DNA of 64,000 nucleotides from Zingiber officinale (lineage: Eukaryota; Streptophyta; Magnoliopsida; Zingiberales; Zingiberaceae), in contig NC_056002.1 of the NCBI RefSeq assembly GCF_018446385.1, positions 32,846,636 through 32,910,635 on the forward strand, given 5' to 3'. The position numbers were made by a program, and so were the translations under genes. A model generated the notes under the pieces. That model was not told where the DNA came from. It searched no databases and saw nothing but the letters and a program-made list of their open reading frames with translations. Below, piece by piece: positions 10,401-20,079 of the stretch (position 1 is the first letter of the stretch; every line of letters begins with the position of its first letter).

Positions 10401-11251
10401 TGCTGATTTTTTTTGTAGTGATGATTAACAGCATACAATATTTTTGTTTTATTTTTTTTTGCGTCCGTTTTTATAAGCTTACATTTTTTAAATTTCTCCT
10501 CAAATAATAATTAAACAGTAAGGGGCATTTGATTCGGATTCGTAAATCGGAATAGCAATGAGTTTAATTAATTGGTTAATAGGAATAAGAACAAGAATTA
10601 TATTACTAGAGTTTGGTATAAATCGACGTCACTAATGGGAATTAAATAAATTTCGAATTTTACCCTTAGTCGTTAACGTATTAAAAAAATAATTTAAGTA
10701 TCTTCACTTCATATTCAATAATTGATTGATTTATTTATTAAATACGATATTTGATTAATATTTAACAATAAATAATTCTGAAAATTTTTAACAAATAATT
10801 TTAATGAAAGATTTTAGATTCGAATTTAATGTCGAATATTCAATTAGTATTTATTAATTTAAATTTCTAACTAATCCTGTTTTCTAACCTATCAGCTATA
10901 TGTGATTTTATTTATTTTTTTTACATTTTTTTTTCCAAGTTCTAAAATTGAATAATTTAAGCAGTCCGATAAAATTTTTTTATTAATCATGCGACTAAAT
11001 TAAGAGGCGCGCACATGAATAGAAAGCCAATATTTTTATACCCTATTTAAACATATAAATTTGCTATTTTTAGTCATTTGTATGTCATTTTTTTTGGATA
11101 TATTTTCAAAAAAAAATAGTTTGGTGACGTTTTATCATTTGTTTATCGCCTCGTTTGATCACTGAGTTTGTGATATTTAATTTGTTAGTAAAAGAAATCT
11201 TGTATTTTAATTGGGCCATGTGCCAGTTTAATTGGATGGAAGCTTAGTATT

Positions 11252-11297
11252 AGTCCCACATCCGTTATTTTTGAAGTAGATGAAGCTTTTATTATTG
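11252..11297 (+). promoter_or_regulatory. U3 copy 1 promoter: USE and TATA-like box
   Basis: AGTCCCACATCCG at 11252-11264 fits the plant snRNA upstream sequence element RTCCCACATCG. The TATA-like TTTTATTATT begins at 11287, 22 bp after the USE. In plants about 23-24 bp between these elements specifies RNA polymerase III and about ten more specifies Pol II, so this is a Pol III arrangement, as known for plant U3. The gene starts 66 bp after the start of the USE. Confidence 0.85.
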
Positions 11298-11317
11298 CAG
11301 CAGAAGCAAAGTCAAGC

Positions 11318-11524
11318 ACGACCTTACTTGAACAGGATCTGTTCTATAGGATCGTACAACTGTATCCCTGAGTGTAAAGGAGACAGGCAACCACTCTGGT
11401 TGATGACGTAAGATCTCGAGATCAGAGCATGATTAACGGTTCTGGTCCCTTGGGATTCCAAGCTGTAGAGGAGTGTTCCTAGCAGATCAATGATCTACTG
11501 GGGTGGTCATGAGATTGTCTGACA
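11318..11524 (+). ncRNA. U3 snoRNA, copy 1
   Basis: U3 is a box C/D small nucleolar RNA that base-pairs with the pre-rRNA 5' ETS and 18S region in the SSU processome. The copy starts ACGACCTTACTTGAACAG and has box A GGATCTGTTCTATAGG (11335-11350), box C' GGTTGATGA (11398-11406), a box B-like AGAGGAGTGTT (about 11467-11477), box C CAATGATCT (11488-11496) and box D GTCTGA (11517-11522). The 5' ACGA can pair with TCGT at 11352-11355 to close the 5' hairpin. It has private changes: GGATCGTAC instead of GGCTCGTAC, ATCCCTGAG, and GGTCATGAG. All boxes are intact. Confidence 0.93.
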
Positions 11525-11535
11525 GACACACAATA

Positions 11536-11555
11536 TTTTTGTTTTATTTTTTTTT
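11536..11555 (+). terminator. Pol III terminator after U3 copy 1
   Basis: T5 at 11536-11540, about 12 bases after the end of the RNA, followed by T4 and T9 runs. Runs of four or more T stop plant Pol III, which fits the Pol III promoter spacing. Confidence 0.7.
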
Positions 11556-12356
11556 ACGTCCGTTTTTATAACCTTACGTTTTTTAAATTTCTCCTCAAAT
11601 AATAATTAAACAGTAAGGGGCATTTGATTCGGATTCATAAATCGGAATAGCAATGAGTTTAATTAATTGGTCAATAGGAATAAGAACAAGATTTATATTA
11701 CTAGAGTTTGGTTTAAATCGACATCACTAATGGGAATTAAATAAATTTTGAATTTTACCCTTAGTCGTTAACGTATTAAAAAAATAATTTAAGTATCTTC
11801 ACTTCATATTCAATAATTGATTGATTTATTTATTAAATACGATATTTGATTAATATTTAACAATAAATAATTCTGAAAAAATTTTAAAAATAATTTTAAT
11901 GAAAGATTTTAGATTCGAATTTAATGTCGAATATTCAATTAGTATTTATTAATTTAAATTTCTAACTAATCCTGTTTTCTAACCTATCAGCTATATGTGA
12001 TTTTATTTATTGTTTTTACATTTTTTTTTCAAGTTCTAAAATTGAATAATTTACGCAGTCCGATAAAATTTTTTTATTAATCATGCGACTAAATTAAGAG
12101 GCGCGCACATGAATAGAAGGCCAAAATTTTTATACCCTATTTAATCATATAAATTTGCTATTTTTATTCTTTTGTCTGCTATTTTTTTTTGGATATATTT
12201 TCAAAAATTTTCAAAAAAAAATAGTTTGGTGACGTTTTATCAATTGTTTATCGCCTCGTTTGATCACTGAGTATGTGATTTTTAATTTGTTAGTAAAAGA
12301 AATCTTGGATTTTAATTGGGGCATGTGCCAGTTTAACTGGATGGAAGCTTAGTATT

Positions 12357-12402
12357 AGTCCCACATCCGTTATTTTTGATGTAGATGAAGCTTTTATTAT
12401 TG
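12357..12402 (+). promoter_or_regulatory. U3 copy 2 promoter
   Basis: USE at 12357-12369 and CTTTTATTATTG at 12391-12402, with the same 66-bp spacing to the gene as copy 1. Confidence 0.83.
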
Positions 12403-12422
12403 CAGCAGAAGCAAAGTCAAGC

Positions 12423-12629
12423 ACGACCTTACTTGAACAGGATCTGTTCTATAGGCTCGTACAACTGTATCCTTGAGTGTAAAGGAGACAGGCAACCACT
12501 CTGGTTGATGACGTAAGATCTCGAGATCAGAGCATGATTAACGGTTCTGGTCCCTTGGGATTCCAAGCTGTAGAGGAGTGTTCCTAGCAGATCAATGTTC
12601 TACTGGGGTGGTCTTGAGATTGTCTGACA
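12423..12629 (+). ncRNA. U3 snoRNA, copy 2 (altered box C)
   Basis: 207 bp, nearly identical to copy 3. Boxes A, C', B and D are intact, but box C reads CAATGTTCT instead of CAATGATCT. Box C/D form the kink-turn bound by the 15.5K/Snu13 protein, so this base change may weaken snoRNP assembly. The promoter and the T-rich stop (12641-12660) are normal, so it may be transcribed yet unstable. Confidence 0.88.
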
Positions 12630-12640
12630 GACATACAATA

Positions 12641-12660
12641 TTTTTGTTTTATTTTTTTTT
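12641..12660 (+). terminator. Pol III terminator after U3 copy 2
   Basis: T5 followed by T4 and a longer T run, 12 bases past the RNA end. Confidence 0.65.
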
Positions 12661-13461
12661 ACGTCCGTTTTTATAATCTTACGTTTTTTAAATTTCTCCT
12701 CGAATAATAATTAAACAGTAAGGGGCATTTGATTCGGATTCATAAATCGGAATAGCAATGAGTTTAATTAATTGGTCAATAGGAATAAGAACAAGATTTA
12801 TATTACTAGAGTTTGGTTTAAATCGACATCACTAATGGGAATTAAATAAATTTTGAATTTTACCCTTAGTCGTTAACGTATTAAAAAAATAATTTAAGTA
12901 TCTTCACTTCATATTCAATAATTGATTGATTTATTTATTAAATACGATATTTGATTAATATTTAACAATAAATAATTCTGAAAAAATTTTAAAAATAATT
13001 TTAATGAAAGATTTTAGATTCGAATTTAATGTCGAATATTCAATTAGTATTTATTAATTTAAATTTCTAACTAATCCTGTTTTCTAACCTATCAGCTATA
13101 TGTGATTTTATTTATTGTTTTTAAATTTTTTTTTCAAGTTCTAAAATTGAATAATTTACGCAGTCCGATAAAAAATTTTTATTAATCATGCGACTAAATT
13201 AAGAGGCGCGCACATGAATAGAAGGCCATTATTTTTATACCCTATTTAATCATATAAATTTGCTATTTTTATTCTTTTTTCTGCTATTTTTTTTTGGATA
13301 TATTTTCAAAAATTTTCAAAAAAAAATAGTTTGGTGACGTTTTATCAATTGTTTATCGCCTCGTTTGATCACTGAGTATGTGATTTTTAATTTGTTAGTA
13401 AAAGAAATCTTGGATTTTAATTGGGGCATGTGCCAGTTTAACTGGATGGAATCTTAGTATT

Positions 13462-13507
13462 AGTCCCACATCCGTTATTTTTGATGTAGGTGAAGCTATT
13501 ATTATTG
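13462..13507 (+). promoter_or_regulatory. U3 copy 3 promoter
   Basis: USE at 13462-13474. The TATA-like box reads CTATTATTATTG (13496-13507), closer to a TATA consensus than the CTTTTATTATTG of its neighbours. Confidence 0.83.
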
Positions 13508-13527
13508 CAGCAGAAGCAAAGTCAAGC

Positions 13528-13734
13528 ACGACCTTACTTGAACAGGATCTGTTCTATAGGCTCGTACAACTGTATCCTTGAGTGTAAAGGAGACAGGCAA
13601 CCACTCTGGTTGATGACGTAAGATCTCGAGATCAGAGCATGATTAACGGTTCTGGTCCCTTGGGATTCCAAGCTGTAGAGGAGTGTTCCTAGCAGATCAA
13701 TGATCTACTGGGGTGGTCTTGAGATTGTCTGACA
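13528..13734 (+). ncRNA. U3 snoRNA, copy 3
   Basis: 207 bp with every box in the array consensus: box A, GGTTGATGA, the AGAGGAGTGTT segment, CAATGATCT and GTCTGA. Together with its promoter this is one of the best candidates for a working gene in the window. Confidence 0.93.
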
Positions 13735-13745
13735 GACATACAATA

Positions 13746-13765
13746 TTTTTGTTTTATTTTTTTTT
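13746..13765 (+). terminator. Pol III terminator after U3 copy 3
   Basis: T5, T4 and T9 runs directly downstream of the RNA. Confidence 0.65.
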
Positions 13766-14560
13766 GCGTTCCGTTTTTAAAAGCTTACGTTTTTTGAATT
13801 TCTCCTCAAATAATAATTAAACAGTAAGGGGCATTTGATTCGGATTCGTAAATCGGAATAGCAATGAGTTTAATTAATTGGTCAATAGGAATAAGAACAA
13901 GAATTATATTACTAGAGTTTGGTTTAAATCGACGTCACTAATGGGAATTAAATAAATTTCAAATTTTACCCTTAGTCGTTAACGTATTAAAAAAAATAAT
14001 TTAAATATCTTCACTTCATATTCAATTATTGATTGATTTATTTATTAAATACGATATTTGATTAATATTTAACAATAAATAATTCTGAAAAGATTTTAAA
14101 AATAATTTTAATGAAAGATTTTAGATTCGTATTTAATGTCGAATATTCAATTAGTATTTATTAATTTAAATTTCTTACTAATCCTGTTTTCTAACCTATC
14201 AGCTATATGTGATTATATTTATTTATTTTACATTTTTTTTTCCATGTTCTAAAATTTAATAATTTAAGCAGTCCGATAAATTTTTTTTATTAATCATGCG
14301 ACTAAATTAAGAGGCGCGCACATGAATAGAAGGCCAATATTTTTATACCCTATTTAAACATATAAACTTGCTATTTTTATTCTTTAGTCTGCTATTTTTT
14401 TTTTAGATATATTTTCAAAAAAAAATAGTTTGGTGACGTTTTATCATTTGTTTATCGCGTCGTTTGATCACTGAGTTTGTGATTTTTAATTTGTTACTAA
14501 AAGAAATCTTGGATTTTAATTGGGGCATGTGCCAGTTTAATTGGATGGAAGCTTAGTATT

Positions 14561-14606
14561 AGTCCCACATCCGTTATTTTTGAAGTAGATGAAGCTTTTA
14601 TTATTG
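14561..14606 (+). promoter_or_regulatory. U3 copy 4 promoter
   Basis: USE at 14561-14573 and CTTTTATTATTG at 14595-14606. The interval before the gene has GCAGCATAAGC where others have GCAGCAGAAGC. Confidence 0.83.
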
Positions 14607-14626
14607 CAGCATAAGCAAAGTCAAGC

Positions 14627-14833
14627 ACGACCTTACTTGAACAGGATCTGTTCTATAGGCTCGTACAACAGTATCCTTGAGTGTAAAGGAGACAGGCAAC
14701 CACTCTGGTTGATGACATAAGATCTCGAGATCAGAGCATGATTAACGGTTCTGGTCCCTTGGGATTCCAAGCTGTAGAGGAGTGTTCCTAGCAGATCAAT
14801 GATCTACTGGGGTGGTCTTGAGATTGTCTGACA
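14627..14833 (+). ncRNA. U3 snoRNA, copy 4
   Basis: 207 bp with all boxes present. It shares the variants ACAACAGTATCC and TGATGACATAAG with copy 6, and its spacer also groups with that of copy 6 (TCGCGTCG, TTACTAAAAG, ATTCTTTAGTCTGC), so the two arose from one ancestral subtype. Confidence 0.92.
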
Positions 14834-14844
14834 GACATACAATA

Positions 14845-14866
14845 TTTTTGTTTTATTTTTTTTTTG
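14845..14866 (+). terminator. Pol III terminator after U3 copy 4
   Basis: T5, T4 and a T9 or longer run downstream of the RNA. Confidence 0.65.
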
Positions 14867-15645
14867 CGTCCGTTTTTATAAGCTTACGTTTTTTAAATTT
14901 CTCCTCACATAATAATTAAACAGTAAGGGCATTTGATTCGGATTCGTAAATCGGAATAGCAATGAGTTTAATTAATTGGTCAATAGGAATAAGAACAAGA
15001 ATTATATTACTAGAGTTTGGTTTAAATCGACGTCACTAATGGGAATTAAATAAATTTCGAATTTTACCCTTAGTCGTTAACATATTAAAAAAATAATTTA
15101 AGTATCTTTACTTCATATTCAATAATTGATTGATTTATTTATTAAATACGATATTTGATTAATATTTAACAATAAATAATTCTGAAAAAAATTTAAAAAT
15201 AATTTTAATGAAAGATTTTAGATTCGAATTTAATGTCGAATATTCAATTAGTATTTATTATTTTAAATTTCTAACTAATCCTGTTTTCTAACCTATCAGC
15301 TATATGTGATTTTATTTATTTTTTTTCCAAGTTCTAAAATTGAATAATTTAAGCTGTCCGATAAAATTTTTTTATTAATCATGCGACTAAATTAAGAGGC
15401 GCGCACATGAATAGAAGGCCAATATTTTTATACCCTATTTAAACATATAAATTTGCTATTTTTTTTCATTTGTCTGCTATTTTTTTTGGATATATTTTCA
15501 AAAAACAAAATAGGTTGGTGACGTTTTATCATTTGTTTATCGCCTCGTTTGATCACTGAGTTTGTGATTTTTAATTTGTTAGTAAAGGAAATCTTGGATT
15601 TTAATTGGGGCACGTGCCAGTTTAATTGGATGGAAGCTTAGTATT

Positions 15646-15691
15646 AGTCCCACATCCGTTATTTTTGAAGTAGATGAAGCTTTTATTATTG
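15646..15691 (+). promoter_or_regulatory. U3 copy 5 promoter
   Basis: USE at 15646-15658, CTTTTATTATTG at 15680-15691, spacing as in the other copies. Confidence 0.83.
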
Positions 15692-15711
15692 CAGCAGAAG
15701 CAAAGTCAAGC

Positions 15712-15918
15712 ACGACCTTACTTGAACAGGATCTGTTCTATAGGCTCGTACAACTGTATCCTTGAGTGTAAAGGAGACAGGCAACCACTCTGGTTGATGA
15801 CGTAAGATCTCGAGATCAGAGCATGATTAACGGTTCTGGTCCCTTGGGATTCCAAACTGTAGAGGAATGTTCCTAGCAGATCAATGATCTACTGGGGTGG
15901 TCTTGAGATTGTCTGACA
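15712..15918 (+). ncRNA. U3 snoRNA, copy 5
   Basis: 207 bp with all boxes present. Private changes lie around box B (CCAAACTGTAGAGGAATGTTCC) and just outside the 3' end (GTCTGACATACAT). Otherwise it equals the array consensus. Confidence 0.92.
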
Positions 15919-15929
15919 TACATACAATA

Positions 15930-15949
15930 TTTTTGTTTTATTTTATTTT
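15930..15949 (+). terminator. Pol III terminator after U3 copy 5
   Basis: T5 followed by three T4 runs separated by single purines. The long T9 of the other units is broken up here, but T5 and T4 should still suffice. Confidence 0.6.
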
Positions 15950-16742
15950 ACGTTCCGTTTTTATAAGCTTTCATTTTTTGAATTTCTCCTCAAATAATAA
16001 TTAAACAGTAAGGGGCATTTGATTCGGATTCGTAAATCGGAATAGCAATGAGTTTAAGTAATTGGTCAATAGGAATAAGAACAAGAATTATATTACTAGA
16101 GTTTGGTTTAAATCGACGTCACTAATGGGAATTAAATAAATTTCGAATTTTACCCTTAGTCGTTAACGTATTAAAAAAATAATTTAAATATCTTCACTTC
16201 ATATTCAATAATTGATTGATTTATTTATTAAATACGATATTTGATTAATATTTAACAATAAATAATTCTGAAAAGATTTTAAAAATAATTTTAATGAAAG
16301 ATTTTAGATTCGTATTTAATGTCGAATATTCAATTAGTATTTATTAATTTAAATTTCTAACTAATCCTGTTTTCTAACCTATCAGCTATATGTGATTTTA
16401 TTTATTTATTTTACATTTTTTTTTCCATGTTCTAAAATTTAATAATTTAAGCAGTCCGATAAATTTTTTTTATTAATCATGCGACTAAATTAAGAGGCGC
16501 GCACATGAATAGAAGGCCAATATTTTTATACCCTATTTAGACATATAAACTTGCTATTTTTATTCTTTAGTCTGCTATTTTTTTTTAGATATATTTTCAA
16601 AAAAAAATAGTTTGGTGACGTTTTATCATTTGTTTATCGCGTCGTTTGATCACTGAGTTTGTGATTTTTAATTTGTTACTAAAAGAAATCTTGGATTTTA
16701 ATTGGGGCATGTGCCAGTTTAATTGGATGGAAGCTTAGTATT

Positions 16743-16788
16743 AGTCCCACATCCGTTATTTTTGAAGTAGATGAAGCTTTTATTATTG
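16743..16788 (+). promoter_or_regulatory. U3 copy 6 promoter
   Basis: USE at 16743-16755 and CTTTTATTATTG at 16777-16788. Confidence 0.83.
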
Positions 16789-16808
16789 CAGCAGAAGCAA
16801 AGTCAAGC

Positions 16809-17015
16809 ACGACCTTACTTGAACAGGATCTGTTCTATAGGCTCGTACAACAGTATCCTTGAGTGTAAAGGAGACAGGCAACCACTCTGGTTGATGACAT
16901 AAGATCTCGAGATTAGAGCATGATTAACGGTTCTGGTCCCTTGGGATTCCAAGCTCTAGAGGAGTGTTCCTAGCAGATCAATGATCTACTGGGGTGGTCT
17001 TGAGATTGTCTGACA
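16809..17015 (+). ncRNA. U3 snoRNA, copy 6
   Basis: 207 bp with all boxes present. It carries the copy-4 subtype changes (ACAACAGTATCC, GACATAAG) plus GAGATTAGAGC and CCAAGCTCTAGAGG near box B. Confidence 0.92.
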
Positions 17016-17026
17016 GACATACAATA

Positions 17027-17048
17027 TTTTTGTTTTATTTTTTTTTTG
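17027..17048 (+). terminator. Pol III terminator after U3 copy 6
   Basis: T5, T4 and a T10-like run downstream of the RNA. Confidence 0.65.
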
Positions 17049-17839
17049 CGTCTGTTTTTAAAAGCTTACGTTTTTTAAATTTCTCCTCACATAATAATTA
17101 AACAGTAAGGGGCATTTGATTCGGATTCGTAAATCGGAATAGCAATGAGTTTAATTAATTGGTCAATAGGAATAAGAACAAGAATTATATTACTAGAGTT
17201 TGGTTTAAATCGACGTCACTAATGGGAATTAAATAAATTTCGAATTTTACCCTTAGTCGTTAACATATTAAAAAAATAATTTAAGTATCTTCACTTCATA
17301 TTCAATAATTGATTGATTTATTTATTAAATATGATATTTGATTAATATTTAACAATATATAATTCCGAAAAAATTTTAAAAATAATTTTAATGAAAGATT
17401 TTAGATTCGAATTTAATGTCGAATATTCAATTAGTATTTATTAATTTAAATTTCTAACTAATCCTGTTTTCTAACCTATCAGCTATATGTGATTTTATTT
17501 ATTTTTTTTACATTTTTTTTCCAAGTTCTAAAATTGAATAATTTAAGCAGTCCGATAAAATTTTTTTATTAATCATGCGACTAAATTAAGAGGCGCGCAC
17601 ATGAATAGAAGGCCAATATTTTTATACCCTATTTAAACATATAAATTTGCTATTTTTTATCTTTTGTCTGCTATTTTTTTTGGATATATTTTCAAAAAAA
17701 AAAATAGTTTGGTGACGTTTTATCATTTGTTTATCGCCTCGTTTGATCACTGAGTTTGTGATTTTTAATTTGATACTAAAAGAAATCTTGGATTTTAATT
17801 GGGGCATGTGCCAGTTTAATTGGATGGAAGCTTAGTATT

Positions 17840-17885
17840 AGTCCCACATCTGTTATTTTTGAAGTAGATAAAGCTTTTATTATTG
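17840..17885 (+). promoter_or_regulatory. U3 copy 7 promoter (USE variant)
   Basis: The USE reads AGTCCCACATCTG (17840-17852), with T in place of C near its end. TATA-like CTTTTATTATTG at 17874-17885. Confidence 0.75.
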
Positions 17886-17905
17886 CAGCAGAAGCAAAGT
17901 CAAGC

Positions 17906-18107
17906 ACGACCTTACTTGAACAGGATCTGTTCTATAGGCTCGTACAATTGTATCCTTGAGTGTAAAGGAGACAGGCAACCACTCTGGTTGATGACGTAAG
18001 ATCTCGAGATTAGAGCATGATTAACGGTTCTGGTCCCTTGGGATTCCAAGCTGTAGAGGAGTGTTCCTAGCAGATCAATGATCTACTGGGGTGGTCTTGA
18101 GATTGAC
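17906..18107 (+). pseudogene. U3 snoRNA, copy 7, box D deleted
   Basis: Boxes A, C', B and C match the array, but the 3' end reads GAGATTGACAGAC where the others have GAGATTGTCTGACAGAC. A 4-bp loss removed box D. Without box D a box C/D RNA is not processed or protected, so this copy is probably dead. The USE variant upstream supports relaxed constraint. Confidence 0.85.
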
Positions 18108-18540
18108 AGACATACAATATTTTTGTTTTATTTTTTTTTTGCGTCCGTTTTTATAAGCTTACGTTTTTTAAATTTCTCCTCAAATAATAATTAAACAGTA
18201 AGGGGCATTTGATTCGGATTCGTAAATCGGAATAGCAATGAGTTTAATTAATTGGTCAATAGGAATAAGAACAAGAATTATATTACTAGAGTTTGGTTTA
18301 AATCAACGTCACTAATGGGAATTAAATAAATTTCGAATTTTACCTTTAGTCGTTAACGTATTAAAAAAATAATTTAAGTATCTTCACTTCATATTCAATA
18401 ATTGATTGATTTATTTATTAAATATGATATTTGATTAATATTTAACAATAAATAATTCTGAAAATTTTTTACAAATAATTTTAATGAAAGATTTTAGATT
18501 CGAATTTAATGTTGAATATTCAATTATTATTAATAAAATA

Positions 18541-18728
18541 GTTATCATTTGTGTTTAAAATAAATCCTTACGCCTTTAATCTTTTCCCTCCAAAATCATT
18601 TTTGAAAAAGTCATTTTGATTTTTTCACCATCCGCCAATAATAGTGAAATATAATATTTTCCAAAATCTGAAATAATATTTTTTATACATTTTATTAATA
18701 TTTTTTTATTTTTTTAAAAAGTAAAATT
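18541..18728. other. AT-rich flank between the U3 array and the retroelement nest
   Basis: After 18540 the sequence leaves the U3 spacer and becomes unrelated AT-rich DNA with T runs. I see no gene or known repeat. It is the left flank of the outer Gypsy insertion and is continuous in origin with the sequence after 61158. Confidence 0.6.
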
Positions 18729-18733
18729 GGTGA

Positions 18734-19906
18734 TGATCCTTTTTGAGAAACTGACAAAACGGAAAGTTGGGGAGAGAACCCAATGTTGATGAAAAAGAGT
18801 ACTTGGAGACTTCCAATCCGAGAAAATCAAAGTGGATCCAGAAGAAGAAAATTACAGAATACCTCTTTGTGCAAAGACCCATGGGCGGAAGGAAGAATCC
18901 CCGGAAGAATACCAGGATTTGGAGCTGTAACAACCTCCTGCGCACAAGAGACCAGCCAATACTATTGTCAGCGATCTAAGATCGGGGAGGGAATCCCTAG
19001 CTAGGCCCTCCGACGCTCAAGTTAGTGATTTCTCTCGGTGGGGAAGAAGGAAGAAGATGAACAATAACTCTAAATTAGGATTTGCAATAGATGACTATGT
19101 GTGTTGTGAGCGTGTGCATACTTGGCCAATGAAGAGGATTCCTCTTTTTATACCACTTCATCTAACCTCCATAGTCATGAAGTAGACCTCGGTTTGTTAG
19201 AGTTTGTTATGAGATGACATAAGCCATGTACTTGCATAAAATAATTTTTAAGGAATCTTTCTTATACCCCAGATGTACCTTTTTTGTCGCTTAATACCTG
19301 CAGAAGAGTCTAGAAACATTCTTCCCACCAAATTAATCAACCTGTTATACAATCACATGCTGCAGATATTTTCATAAGCTATTTATAAATATTCCCGAAA
19401 TATTTGTTCCGCCCTATCTTATAAATTATATCGAGGTATATTTATCGCTTATGCCTGCCCGCCCTATTTTTGCTATGTTATATACAACCCGATATTATAC
19501 TATGATTTGTATCGGGCGGAATTGAACCTACGTTATGTTCGGGCGGATTATTATTACTATTCAACCTATGTCCTATTCGTCCAATAATATACTATAAATT
19601 ATGTACGACTTTGTTTCTTTATATACCCAAGCGATCATATACATCCGACTCATACTAGTCTATATCCAGATGTACTAATTCAGACAATCCTGACCATCTA
19701 TCTTAAAGTGCAAACTCGATCGACATTGACCAATCTTTCTTAAAGTATTATCCCGACCGATATTGACCTATTTTTTTAAGGTATTATCCCGACCGATATT
19801 GACCTATTTTCTCGAGCATATTACCCCGGCCGATATCCATGCTTGTTTAATCCTGCTATCTCTTTTCTCCTTCCCACCGAGGACCTATTAAACCTAACCT
19901 ATATCA
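18734..19906 (-). repeat. 3' LTR of the outer Gypsy element
   Basis: 1173 bp, homologous along its whole length to 59923-61153. It contains several degenerate copies of a short motif built around TATCGGCCGGGATAATA (19690-19830 on the minus strand), which is the seed of the minisatellite seen in the related solo LTR at 51056-52979. Confidence 0.9.
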
Positions 19907-20079
19907 CTAGCATTCTCTTCAAGTCTAGTCGAAGGAGGTATCAGCCGACTGACTAGACATGCATTTATGTTTAGTTGAGTTACACAACTTGAGCAATATT
20001 ACGTGCTCATTCGGGCTTTGCCTATTAAGTGTTACTTGTTTTTTATTTAACTGATGATATGCTCTAAGTTATATAAGTC

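Larger units (their letters stand above)
2139..10420 (+). mobile_element. CACTA (En/Spm) DNA transposon, 8282 bp, near complete
   Basis: Left end CACAACAAGAAAATTATCA; right end, read inward on the minus strand, CACTACAAAAAAAATCAGCA. The terminal inverted repeats are thus about 13 bp with two mismatches. The insertion is flanked by a perfect 3-bp duplication ATG (2136-2138 and 10421-10423), the size typical of CACTA elements. Both ends carry arrays of inverted GAGACGGAA motifs. The interior has a TNP2-type transposase gene (4158-7728) and a Transposase_24-type gene (7887-9220), both on the plus strand, which is the classic two-gene layout. No other element has inserted into it. The left terminus reads CACAA rather than the canonical CACTA. 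Confidence 0.95.
10421..18540 (+). repeat. U3 snoRNA gene tandem array, main part (seven full units plus a partial one)
   Basis: Units start at CAATATTTTTG near 10436, 11531, 12636, 13741, 14840, 15925, 17022 and 18115, spaced 1095, 1105, 1105, 1099, 1085, 1097 and 1093 bp. Each has an AT-rich spacer of about 890 bp and a better conserved gene block (USE, TATA-like box, 207-bp U3, T-rich terminator). The eighth unit ends inside spacer at about 18540, so it has no gene. Units 2 and 3 are nearly identical. Units 4 and 6 form one subtype, units 5 and 7 another. Confidence 0.93.

Noticed and set aside
15428-15613. Two similar 61-residue minus-strand frames (15428-15613 and 17622-17807)
   Set aside because: They lie in the AT-rich spacer of the U3 array and look alike only because the spacer is repeated; other units break the frame.
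10436-18540. 5S rDNA or U6 gene array
   Set aside because: The conserved block lacks the 5S internal promoter and 5S sequence, and does not match U6; boxes A, C', C and D identify U3.
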